Below are positions 15,691 to 23,587 of a DNA stretch of 47,185 nucleotides, one piece after another. How positions within the stretch are numbered: the stretch's first letter is position 1; each line of letters starts with the position of its first letter. A program made the position numbers and the translations under genes. The notes beneath the pieces were generated by a model, which saw only the letters and a program-made list of their open reading frames with translations, had not been told where the DNA came from and did not search any database. Origin of the DNA: Gammaproteobacteria bacterium (lineage in GTDB: Bacteria > Pseudomonadota > Gammaproteobacteria > GRL18); NCBI GenBank assembly GCA_016744995.1, contig JADGDG010000028.1, positions 1 to 47,185 of the forward strand, given 5' to 3'.

Positions 15691-18504
15691 GTGAGTAAGC
15701 AGAATATCTATAAAGAGACTTTGAATTTACCTAAGACTAAATTTGCTATGAAAGCTAATCTGGCTCAGCGTGAGCCTAATATGCTGAAACAGTGGGAAGA
15801 AAGTGGTCTGTATAACAAATTACGTGAAATTGCCGCAGGGCGTCCTAAATTTGTTTTACATGATGGCCCTCCTTATGCCAATGGTAATATTCACATTGGT
15901 CATGCAGTGAACAAGATCCTTAAAGATATCATTATTAAGTCTCAAACTCTGGGGGGCTATGATGCACCCTATATTCCTGGTTGGGATTGTCATGGTTTGC
16001 CGATTGAGCTAAATGTTGAGAAGAAACTGGGCAAGCCAGGTGTTAAAGTAGATGCTAAAACTTTCCGTAATGGCTGTCGGGATTATGCTCGTAAGCAGGT
16101 TGCGGGACAAAAGGAAGATTTTAAACGTCTGGGCGTGATGGGTGATTGGGATAATCCTTATCTGACGATGGATTTTAAATTTGAAGCCAATATTATCCGG
16201 ACTTTAGGAAAAATTATTGATAAGGGACATTTACACAAAGGTTCCAAGCCGGTTCACTGGTGTACAGATTGTGGTTCTGCTTTAGCAGAAGCAGAAGTTG
16301 AATACGAAGATAAGAAATCTCCGGCAATTGATGTGCGCTTTAAAGTGATCGATCAGCAGGCTGTACTGTCAATTTTTGGTGTCGATAGTTCTGAGCTGAG
16401 CATCAACGCTGTTATCTGGACAACCACTCCCTGGACTCTGCCTGCAAATCAGGCCGTTGCCCTGCATCCTGATTTTGACTATGTTTTGTTGAGTACTGGT
16501 TCTGAGTTACTAATTCTGGCTGAAGATCTCTATGAAAATGCTATGGCTCGCTATGGTGTTGAAGACTTTGAAATACTGGGACGATGCAAGGGTGCAGAAC
16601 TGGAACATCAAAAATTACAACATCCGTTCTATGATCGTCAGGTGCCGGTGATCTTAGGTGATCATGTGACTGCTGACTCTGGTACCGGGGCTGTACACAC
16701 GGCTCCGGGACATGGTCAGGAAGATTATAGTGTGGGTCTTAAATACGATCTGGAAGTTGATAATCCGGTTGGGCCTAATGGCTGTTTTGTCAGTGGCACT
16801 GAATTATTTGAAGGCCAGTATGTCTTTAAAGCAAATCCACTGGTGTTGGAAGTGCTCAAAGAAAAGAATGTCTTGCTGCACCATGAAGAACTGCTGCACA
16901 GTTATCCCCATTGCTGGCGTCATAAAACGCCTATTATTTTTCGTGCGACACCACAGTGGTTTATCAGCATGGATCAAAGTGGCTTACGAGGTTTGGCAAT
17001 CGCAGCAGCACAAAAAACAGTCTGGCTACCGGATTGGGGCAAGGCCCGTATTGAAGGCATGATGGAAAACCGCCCTGATTGGTGTATTTCACGCCAGAGA
17101 ACCTGGGGGGTGCCCATTGCTGTATTTGTTCATAATGAAACACAGGAGCTGCATCCTGATACGGTAAAACTAATAGAAACTATTGCCCAGCGAGTATCTG
17201 AAAATGGTATTGATGACTGGTTTGAGCTGGAAGCTGTTGAACTGATTGGTGATGATGCTGAAAATTACAGTAAAGCAACTGATACTCTGGATGTCTGGTT
17301 TGATTCAGGCGTAACTCACGCCTGTGTGATTAATGAGCGTGAGGAATTACAGTTCCCTGCAGATCTCTATCTGGAAGGCTCTGATCAGCATCGCGGCTGG
17401 TTTCAGTCCTCTTTACTCACTTCAGTGGCAGTTAATGATGTAGCACCTTATAAAGAGGTGTTGACCCATGGCTTTGTTGTGGATGCACAAGGCAAAAAGA
17501 TGTCCAAGTCAAAGGGTAACGTCATTGCGCCACAGAAAATCATGAAAACACTGGGTGCTGATATTCTTAGACTCTGGGTGTCTTCAACAGATTATACCGG
17601 CGAAATTACAGTATCGGATGAAATTTTAAAACGTACCGCCGATGCCTATCGCCGCATTCGAAACACAGCTCGTTTTATGCTGGCTAATATGGATGGTTTT
17701 GATCCGTCTGAAAACTGTGTTGCCATTAAAGACACGCTGCCTCTGGATCGCTGGATTATAGTTAAAGCTGAATATTTGCAGCAAGAGATTATTGCGGCCT
17801 ATGAGCAATACGAATTCCATCTGGTTTATCAGAAAGTGCATAATTTTTGTGCCATGGATCTGGGGGCATTTTATCTGGATGTGATTAAGGATCGTCAGTA
17901 CACGACACAGGAAGACAGTGTTGCACGACGCTCAGCACAAACGGCCTTGTATCATATTATTGAAGCTATGACTCGCTGGATTGCGCCTATTTTGAGTTTT
18001 ACGGCAGAAGAGCTTTGGACACTTATTCCTGGGGAACATCCTGAGTCCGTTTTCTTTGAAACCTGGTATGCGTTTCCTGAAGAAGTTCAGGATGAAATGG
18101 ATGATGTCTATTGGCAACAGGTTTTAAAAGTACGGGTTGCCTGCAGTAAAGAGATGGAAAAACTTCGCTCTGACAAAACCATTGGTTCTTCACTGGATGC
18201 TGAAGTGGATTTGTATTGTGATACATCAAATAAGACACTTTTAGCCAAACTGGAAAATGAACTACGATTTGTCCTGATCACCTCTGAAGTTCGTTTGCAT
18301 GATTTGACAGACAAGCCTGAAGGGGCGGTTGAGTTTGAAGAGCTGCCGGGAATTGCACTTATTGTGAGAGCTTCAGAACAGACTAAGTGCGTTCGCTGCT
18401 GGCATCATCGAGAAGATGTTGGTCGCAATAGTGAGCATCCTGAACTTTGCGGCCGCTGTGTAGATAATGTTTCCGGTAATGGTGAAGTTCGCCATTATGC
18501 CTAG
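15691..18504 (+). CDS. ileS: Isoleucyl-tRNA synthetase
   Basis: This 937-residue class I synthetase charges tRNA-Ile and edits valine. HIGH is at 68-71 in ANGNIHIGHA and KMSKS at 603-607. The CP1 editing domain lies between (TTTPWTLPANQAV, GTGAVHTAPGHGQEDY). The C-terminus has the zinc-binding CVRCWHH ... LCGRC cysteines. The start is GTG, preceded by AGAGAGAG. The length equals that of the bacterial type found in E. coli (938). lspA follows after 54 bp. Confidence 0.98.
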   Translation: MSKQNIYKETLNLPKTKFAMKANLAQREPNMLKQWEESGLYNKLREIAAGRPKFVLHDGPPYANGNIHIGHAVNKILKDIIIKSQTLGGYDAPYIPGWDCHGLPIELNVEKKLGKPGVKVDAKTFRNGCRDYARKQVAGQKEDFKRLGVMGDWDNPYLTMDFKFEANIIRTLGKIIDKGHLHKGSKPVHWCTDCGSALAEAEVEYEDKKSPAIDVRFKVIDQQAVLSIFGVDSSELSINAVIWTTTPWTLPANQAVALHPDFDYVLLSTGSELLILAEDLYENAMARYGVEDFEILGRCKGAELEHQKLQHPFYDRQVPVILGDHVTADSGTGAVHTAPGHGQEDYSVGLKYDLEVDNPVGPNGCFVSGTELFEGQYVFKANPLVLEVLKEKNVLLHHEELLHSYPHCWRHKTPIIFRATPQWFISMDQSGLRGLAIAAAQKTVWLPDWGKARIEGMMENRPDWCISRQRTWGVPIAVFVHNETQELHPDTVKLIETIAQRVSENGIDDWFELEAVELIGDDAENYSKATDTLDVWFDSGVTHACVINEREELQFPADLYLEGSDQHRGWFQSSLLTSVAVNDVAPYKEVLTHGFVVDAQGKKMSKSKGNVIAPQKIMKTLGADILRLWVSSTDYTGEITVSDEILKRTADAYRRIRNTARFMLANMDGFDPSENCVAIKDTLPLDRWIIVKAEYLQQEIIAAYEQYEFHLVYQKVHNFCAMDLGAFYLDVIKDRQYTTQEDSVARRSAQTALYHIIEAMTRWIAPILSFTAEELWTLIPGEHPESVFFETWYAFPEEVQDEMDDVYWQQVLKVRVACSKEMEKLRSDKTIGSSLDAEVDLYCDTSNKTLLAKLENELRFVLITSEVRLHDLTDKPEGAVEFEELPGIALIVRASEQTKCVRCWHHREDVGRNSEHPELCGRCVDNVSGNGEVRHYA

Positions 18505-18558
18505 GAGTCTTGAGTCTGCTAACAGGAGCTTTCAGCCAGTCATAAGCCGGAGCAGTTT

Positions 18559-19062
18559 ATGTTGAAATGGTTATGGCTGACTGTATTGATTATTATTCTG
18601 GATCTGAGCAGCAAAGCAGTGGTCAGTCAGAATTTTAGTTTATATGAAACTCTGCCGGTAATACCCGGCTGGTTTAATCTGACTCTGGCTCACAATGCGG
18701 GTGCTGCATTCAGTTTTTTAGCTAATGAATCAGGCTGGCAGCGATGGTTTTTTGCTATTATTGCGCTTGTCGTCAGTGGCATTATTTTTTTCTGGATCAA
18801 ACGTCTTCAAGTTCATGAACGCTGGGTTGCGATTTCCCTGGCTCTCGTTCTTGGTGGCGCATTAGGCAACCTCTGGGATCGATTAACACTAGGTTATGTG
18901 GTGGATTTTCTGGATTTTTACTACCAGAGCAGTCCCCAAAGCCGCCCCATTCACTGGCCTGCTTTTAATATTGCAGATATGGCTATTAGTATAGGTGCAT
19001 TTATGCTGATTATTGATGCACTTTTTAGTAAAGATCAAAAAACATCTTCTGATAAGAATTAA
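18559..19062 (+). CDS. lspA: Lipoprotein signal peptidase (signal peptidase II)
   Basis: This inner-membrane aspartyl protease cleaves prolipoprotein signal peptides after lipidation. The 167-residue protein has four hydrophobic segments. The catalytic aspartates are Asp116 (GYVVDFLDFY) and Asp140 (FNIADMAIS). NAGAAFSFL and GGALGNLWDRL are family motifs. It lies between ileS and fkpB as in most gammaproteobacteria. Confidence 0.97.
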   Translation: MLKWLWLTVLIIILDLSSKAVVSQNFSLYETLPVIPGWFNLTLAHNAGAAFSFLANESGWQRWFFAIIALVVSGIIFFWIKRLQVHERWVAISLALVLGGALGNLWDRLTLGYVVDFLDFYYQSSPQSRPIHWPAFNIADMAISIGAFMLIIDALFSKDQKTSSDKN

Positions 19063-19108
19063 CTAATGAGGTACAGCACCTCTAACGATAAAATTAAAGG
19101 CTTAAACA

Positions 19109-19558
19109 TTGACAACTTCTGATTCAAATAAAAAACAAGTCGGTCAAGACAGCACTGTCACCATGCATTTCAGTCTGACCCTGGCAGATGGCACCGCTGT
19201 TGATGGTACACAAGATGGTGAACCCATGACTTTTAGTATGGGGGATGGTTCCATGATCAGTGCATTGGAACAGGTCATTATGGATTTATCTACTGGTGAC
19301 AAGCAGCAGGTCAGTCTGGATCCCCGTGATACCTTCGGTTTTCCTGATGATGATAATAAACACTGGATGGATAAATCAGAATTTGCTCTGGATGTTGAGC
19401 TTGAAGAAGGTCTGATGATAGAATTTGGCACCCCTGCCGGAGATCAGGTTCCAGGTATTCTGGTGGAAATTGCAGAAGATAAAGTGTTAGTAGATTTTAA
19501 CCATCCTCTTGCGGGGCATGAAGTGATTTTTTCAGTTGAAATTATTGATATTAAATAA
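19109..19558 (+). CDS. fkpB: FKBP-type peptidyl-prolyl cis-trans isomerase, SlyD/SlpA type
   Basis: The 149-residue cytoplasmic protein has the FKBP half-domain VTMHFSLTLADGTAVDGT, then the inserted flap (DPRDTFGFPDDDNKHWMD), and VDFNHPLAGHEVIFSVEI at the end. Length and order equal E. coli FkpB. It lacks the His-rich tail of SlyD. The frame opens with TTG at 19109, preceded by AAAGG at a suitable distance; the resulting N-terminus is short and polar. It closes the ribF-ileS-lspA-fkpB run. Confidence 0.94.
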   Translation: MTTSDSNKKQVGQDSTVTMHFSLTLADGTAVDGTQDGEPMTFSMGDGSMISALEQVIMDLSTGDKQQVSLDPRDTFGFPDDDNKHWMDKSEFALDVELEEGLMIEFGTPAGDQVPGILVEIAEDKVLVDFNHPLAGHEVIFSVEIIDIK

Positions 19559-19604
19559 ATGTCTGTTTGAGTAGCTTGGGAAGTAAGCTTTTAGTCCCAG
19601 TGCA

Positions 19605-19630
19605 GCAGTGACCATCCATTGCTTTTTTTT
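19605..19630 (+). terminator. Probable terminator after fkpB
   Basis: GCAGTG (19605-19610) pairs with CATTGC (19617-19622, one G-U) and is followed directly by eight T. The stem is short, so confidence is moderate. Confidence 0.5.
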
Positions 19631-19660
19631 AAATTAAAAGCATAAAATTACTAACAAAGA

Positions 19661-19686
19661 GGCACTATTACGTATAAAATAGTGCC
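19661..19686. promoter_or_regulatory. Hairpin in the fkpB/ispH gap
   Basis: GGCACTATT (19661-19669) is exactly complementary to AATAGTGCC (19678-19686) with an 8-nt loop. It has no T-run after it. It could be an operator or part of an unrecognised transcript. Confidence 0.4.
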
Positions 19687-19955
19687 AAATTTAAATTATG
19701 GCGTCCTGCCAAAGAGATATAAGTTCCATCTTAACACTGCATTTGTGGCGATCCATTTCCCTGTTTAGCGCATGTTAAATCCTTTAATGCCTACCCTCTG
19801 AAGATAAACCTCCCTGTTTTTTTGCTCACAGAGTCTAAACTGTGCAGTAGTCTTTTACCTGGTTTGTCCTATTTCCTTCAGGCTTTATTCAGGTTGATAA
19901 AGAGTATAATGTATTGCGTTTGTTAGTACAGCAAGAAATATCTGATAGAATTGTA

Positions 19956-19987
19956 GGATTAATCTGATTTTTATGTCGGATTAATCC
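19956..19987 (+). promoter_or_regulatory. Leader hairpin just before ispH
   Basis: GGATTAATC (19956-19964) pairs with GATTAATCC (19979-19987). The hairpin ends about 12 nt before the GAAGGAA ribosome binding site of ispH. Each arm is itself nearly palindromic, so a protein-binding site is an alternative to an mRNA hairpin. Confidence 0.45.
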
Positions 19988-20010
19988 TTGAAATAAAATG
20001 AAGGAAATAT

Positions 20011-20964
20011 ATGCAAGTGAAGCATGTGGAACTTAAATTAGCTAACCCTCGAGGTTTTTGTGCTGGAGTGGATCGTGCCATTGAAATTGTAGAACGAGCA
20101 CTCACTTTGTTTGGTGCGCCTATCTACGTTCGCCATGAAGTCGTTCATAATCGTGCAGTAGTTGAATCATTAAAAAAACGCGGTGCAATTTTTGTTGATG
20201 AACTTAGTGATGTACCAGATGGAACGATTGTTATCTTTAGCGCTCATGGGGTTTCCAGAGCGGTTAAAGAAGAAGCGGGTGTTCGTGACGTCAAAGTCTT
20301 TGATGCAACCTGTCCATTAGTCACTAAAGTGCATCTTGAGGTTACCCGCTTTAGTAAAGTCGGTACTGAGTGCATTCTGATAGGTCATGCTGGTCATCCT
20401 GAAGTGGAAGGCACTATGGGGCAATATGAGTTCCAGCATGGAGGTAATATTTACCTGATAGAAACACCGACAGATGTGGCTCAGTTGAGCATTAAAAATC
20501 CTGAAAACTTAGCCTATGTCAGCCAGACAACACTTTCTATGGATGATACCTCAGATATAATTGATGCTCTGAGAGCTAAATTTCCAAAAATAGTCGGCCC
20601 TAAAAAGAATGACATTTGCTATGCCACCCAGAGCCGACAGGATGCAGTGAAAAATATTTCACAATCGGCTGATTTGATTTTAGTTGTCGGCTCACCAAAC
20701 AGCTCCAATTCAAACCGTCTTAAAGAAGTTGCCCAAAAACAGGGATCAGATGCATATCTTATTGATTCAGCAGAAGAAATAAAATTAAAATGGCTGGAAA
20801 AATGTTCTTCAGTTGGGGTCACAGCAGGTGCTTCAGCACCGGAATATCTGGTGGAAGAAGTGGTTGATTTTCTTAAAAAACAGGGAGTTGATGTGAATAA
20901 TATTGAAACTGGAGAAAAAGAAACGGTTATTTTTTCCTTACCTAAGGAGTTGCAGGACATTTGA
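20011..20964 (+). CDS. ispH: 4-hydroxy-3-methylbut-2-enyl diphosphate reductase
   Basis: This 4Fe-4S enzyme makes isopentenyl-PP and dimethylallyl-PP in the last MEP pathway step. The three cluster cysteines are Cys17 (NPRGFCAGVDRAI), Cys101 (DATCPLVTKVH) and Cys203 (NDICYATQSRQ). GHAGHPEVEGTMGQ and the SSNSNRL and TAGASAPE substrate-binding motifs are present. Length 317 is normal. The ribosome binding site GAAGGAA is strong. The gene lies between fkpB and the minor pilin genes, as in Pseudomonas. Confidence 0.98.
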   Translation: MQVKHVELKLANPRGFCAGVDRAIEIVERALTLFGAPIYVRHEVVHNRAVVESLKKRGAIFVDELSDVPDGTIVIFSAHGVSRAVKEEAGVRDVKVFDATCPLVTKVHLEVTRFSKVGTECILIGHAGHPEVEGTMGQYEFQHGGNIYLIETPTDVAQLSIKNPENLAYVSQTTLSMDDTSDIIDALRAKFPKIVGPKKNDICYATQSRQDAVKNISQSADLILVVGSPNSSNSNRLKEVAQKQGSDAYLIDSAEEIKLKWLEKCSSVGVTAGASAPEYLVEEVVDFLKKQGVDVNNIETGEKETVIFSLPKELQDI

Positions 20965-20986
20965 TTGCTAAAATTAGTAAATTAAG

Positions 20987-21054
20987 TGTTTTTTGTGAAC
21001 TGGTTAATAAAAACACACTGATTAAAGCAGTTTATCTCAGATAAATAACCAGTT
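20987..21054. promoter_or_regulatory. Nested palindromes upstream of the minor pilin operon
   Basis: Between ispH and fimU there is a palindrome TTTATCTCAGATAAA (21031-21045), an outer inverted repeat AACTGGTTA/TAACCAGTT (20998-21006 with 21046-21054) and GTGTTTTT/AAAAACAC pairs (20987-21016). The region is AT-rich, so part of this is expected by chance. It is a candidate control region for the pilus operon or an end structure for ispH mRNA. Confidence 0.35.
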
Positions 21055-21135
21055 ATCTAAACCTTAGTGAAAAAAACAATAAATCGAGTTATAACTAAAC
21101 TGTAGAAAAAGAAAGTAAATTAAAGACTATTGATT

Positions 21136-21675
21136 ATGAAAAAAACAATAAAGAATATTGACGGTTACACACTACTTGAAATCCTGGTTGCTTTAATCAT
21201 ATCTTCTGTTCTGTTGATGGCTGCAGCTCCAAGCTTTCAACGCTTGAGAGAAGGTGGTTTGGTCACAAGTATGTCAAATGATTTACTAGCAGACATTCTC
21301 TGGACACGCAGTGAAGCAGTTAAACGAAATTCAAGAGTCACTCTTTGTCATTCAAGTGATGCTGCAACTTGTTCGGGTGCTGACTGGTCTGCTGGCTGGA
21401 TACTCTTTCAGGATGCAGACAATAGTGGAGCATTCAACGGTGGAGATACTTTCATCGGTGCAAGAGAAGCACCTGGGAATGGGCTACAAATAGCTGGAGG
21501 AACACAAGTTGCAAACTATATTTCCTACGTGCCTACCGGACGCTCCAGAGATATCGCAGGAAATTTATTAGCGGGTGATGCCACTAGTCTTTTTACGATA
21601 AAAAAAGGGATTCATGAAAATCAAATTTCAATTACTCCGACAGGAAAGCCCAGAGTGGAGAGTATAGCGCCATGA
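21136..21675 (+). CDS. fimU: Minor type IV pilin, FimU/FimT (GspH) type
   Basis: This pseudopilin-like protein belongs to the pilus-tip initiation complex. I start it at ATG 21136 (MKKTIKNIDG), two codons after an in-frame TTG. The prepilin peptidase site is G10|Y11 with Tyr instead of Phe at +1 and the normal Glu at +5 (YTLLE), then a hydrophobic helix. DLLADILWTRSEAVKRNSRVTLCHS is typical of FimT/FimU, and a CHSSDAATC cysteine pair follows. About 179 residues. It overlaps pilV by ATGA, so the pilin genes form one operon. FimT and FimU are hard to tell apart; position after ispH favours FimU. Confidence 0.87.
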   Translation: MKKTIKNIDGYTLLEILVALIISSVLLMAAAPSFQRLREGGLVTSMSNDLLADILWTRSEAVKRNSRVTLCHSSDAATCSGADWSAGWILFQDADNSGAFNGGDTFIGAREAPGNGLQIAGGTQVANYISYVPTGRSRDIAGNLLAGDATSLFTIKKGIHENQISITPTGKPRVESIAP

Positions 21676-22220
21676 GAATAAAAATGTTAATACTTGCCAA
21701 AAGACAAAAAGGTGTGTCCTTGCTTGAGGCTTTAATTGCAGCGGTGATCCTGGGTACGGGTTTGGTTGGAATGGCCGCAATGCAGGTTAATGCTTTGAAG
21801 GTATCCAGTAATTCTCTTTTTCGTGTGCATGCAACGGATACTGCCAGGACTCTGGCGGATCGTATGCGTGTTAACCTTCCCGGAGTGGTTGGTTTGAATG
21901 AAGAAGACGCAAGCGATAATGCTTATATTTCAGCATGGACATCTGGTGGTGGCTGTGGTGCTCCTCCAGCTTCATGTTCTGCGAATAGCTGTACCAGTGC
22001 TGAAATGGCAGCCTGGGATCTCTATGAAATCACCTGTGATGTCAGTACAGGATTGAACACGCTTCTTCCTTCGGCAGAGCTGGCAGTAACCTGTGCTGCT
22101 GCAGGTGGTGTTGTGGACAATTGCCAAATCTCAGTTAAATGGGAGGGCTCAGATGATAATGGACAGCAAGATCTTATTTTACCGGTACTTCCAGGATTGG
22201 TAAGAGGAACAAGAAAATGA
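21672..22220 (+). CDS. pilV: Minor type IV pilin PilV
   Basis: A 182-residue prepilin with cleavage site KG|VSLLE (G14|V15, Glu at +5) and the helix ALIAAVILGTGLVGMAAMQ typical of PilV, including the LADRMRVN motif. Several cysteines (GGGCGAPPASC, SANSC, EITC) suggest disulfides in the globular domain. Its ATG overlaps the fimU stop, and its own stop overlaps the pilW start (ATGA both times), implying translational coupling. It is thought to act with PilW, PilX, FimU and PilE to prime pilus assembly. Confidence 0.9.
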   Translation: MRIKMLILAKRQKGVSLLEALIAAVILGTGLVGMAAMQVNALKVSSNSLFRVHATDTARTLADRMRVNLPGVVGLNEEDASDNAYISAWTSGGGCGAPPASCSANSCTSAEMAAWDLYEITCDVSTGLNTLLPSAELAVTCAAAGGVVDNCQISVKWEGSDDNGQQDLILPVLPGLVRGTRK

Positions 22221-23074
22221 ATATTGAGCAATGGGGCAGAATTTCAAAACAAAGTGGTTTTTCATTGATTAGTTTAATGATAGCTTCTTTGATAGGGGTT
22301 ATTATCACGGGTGCTGCAATACAGATGTATCTGGGCAGTTCACAGACGTTCCAGGCTCGCCAGGCTGTTTCTGCAGCAGGTGAAAATAATCGTTTTGCAC
22401 TTGATGATATTGCTCGGACTATTGTTATGACTGGTCGCGGCATGTCGGGTGACAATGATAATAATTACAAGCGCGCACATGGGAAACAGCAGTCAGTCTG
22501 GGGTGCAGGCAATGTTGATGGTGGAATAAATGGCTCTGATGAAATTGTATTTATGTTAGCTCTAGGAAAAAATTGTACAGGTGGTGATATTGTTGATGAA
22601 TCGAATAATAACAATTGGGAAGATGTTAATGGTGATGGTAATAAGACTCTAATTGGTATTGTGACCAGCATCCGTTATTATATTGCAATAGATGGAAATA
22701 ATATTAGTAACTTAATGTGCCAGGTTGGAGGTGATACACCTGAGCCTCTGGTTGCCGGCATTGAAATGATTAAAGTTCTGTATGGTCTTGATACTGACTT
22801 TGATAATGCGGCTAATTATTATGTAACCTCCACTAAATTGACAGAATTAGGAAATGCTAATCCAAGTGAGCCAGATCCCTGGAATTCAATCGTTTCAATT
22901 CGTATAGGTATTATTTCAAGTTCAGCAGAGTTTAATATTCCAGACTCCAGACAGTTACCCGGATCACCTGCGACTATTAATGTTTTAGGCGGTAGTTATA
23001 CTCCAGCGGATAATGGCAGAGCTTATCATGCCAGCACAGCAACTGTCTCATTACGTAATCTGGGTTTTCAATAG
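22217..23074 (+). CDS. pilW: Minor type IV pilin PilW-like, without Glu at +5
   Basis: The 285-residue protein sits at the PilW place and has PilW-like features: an N-terminal type III signal, long globular domain, MTGRGMSGDNDNN and a C-terminal VSLRNLGF (PilW proteins end in a similar V-x-LRN motif). The cleavage site is SG|FSLIS: position +5 is Ser19, not the Glu that most pilins and typical PilW use for N-methylation and docking. The rest of the helix (LMIASLIGVIITGAAIQMYLG) is normal. The substitution may change how it is placed in the tip complex. Confidence 0.87.
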   Translation: MNIEQWGRISKQSGFSLISLMIASLIGVIITGAAIQMYLGSSQTFQARQAVSAAGENNRFALDDIARTIVMTGRGMSGDNDNNYKRAHGKQQSVWGAGNVDGGINGSDEIVFMLALGKNCTGGDIVDESNNNNWEDVNGDGNKTLIGIVTSIRYYIAIDGNNISNLMCQVGGDTPEPLVAGIEMIKVLYGLDTDFDNAANYYVTSTKLTELGNANPSEPDPWNSIVSIRIGIISSSAEFNIPDSRQLPGSPATINVLGGSYTPADNGRAYHASTATVSLRNLGFQ

Positions 23075-23082
23075 GAGGATAG

Positions 23083-23556
23083 ATGAATATATCAATTAAT
23101 TTTAGGCGGCAGCAGGGCATTGCATTATTTATCTCCCTTATGTTACTGGTGATTCTGACTGTTTTCAGTCTTTCTGCTATGCGTGGTGCAGTGACAGAAA
23201 CAAAAATTTCTGCCAATCATCAGCATAAGCAAATGACATTTCAAGCCGCAGAAAATACACTGGAAAAAATGATGTCTGTTCGCCTTGATGACTCAGCGAA
23301 CAAGCCGCCCTTGCCTCTGGCTACAATTCCCGAGACCAGTGGTGCTGTTGTAGAGGGTTACTTTACTGCAACCCAGGGAAATTTAACAACATCTGGTCGG
23401 CTTGTAATTACTTATAAACAATGGATCAAGAAAGCTGCGCTGCGTGGTTTTGAGTGGGGGGTTGAAGGACCTCAATATGAAGCAAATGCCATTGGAACAC
23501 TTGCTGATAGTAATGCGAGAAGCCATACGCGTCTGGGTATTTTTCTACCGCGTTAG
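23083..23556 (+). CDS. pilX: Minor type IV pilin PilX
   Basis: A 157-residue PilX_N-type protein. The N-terminus RRQQGIALFISLMLLVILT, with the SAMRGAVTETKISAN segment after it, is the family signature. +5 is Ile rather than Glu, which is common in PilX (GspK-like). The helix is followed by FQAAENTLEKM. The gene lies 8 bp after pilW with AGGAGG before its ATG. It belongs to the tip complex with PilY1. Confidence 0.88.
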   Translation: MNISINFRRQQGIALFISLMLLVILTVFSLSAMRGAVTETKISANHQHKQMTFQAAENTLEKMMSVRLDDSANKPPLPLATIPETSGAVVEGYFTATQGNLTTSGRLVITYKQWIKKAALRGFEWGVEGPQYEANAIGTLADSNARSHTRLGIFLPR

Positions 23557-23587
23557 TGATTAATGAATTTATACAGGAGGAGTTCAA

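Larger units (their letters stand above)
19559..20010. other. fkpB / ispH intergenic region
   Basis: This 452-bp gap has no credible gene. It contains a terminator-like hairpin (19605-19630), a 9-bp hairpin (19661-19686), a lone TATAAT at 19905-19910 without a matching -35, and a 9-bp hairpin just upstream of the ispH ribosome binding site (19956-19987). Confidence 0.6.

Noticed and set aside
20965..21135. RpoN-type (-24/-12) promoter before the pilin operon
   Set aside because: Looked for GG and GC elements with proper spacing; none found.
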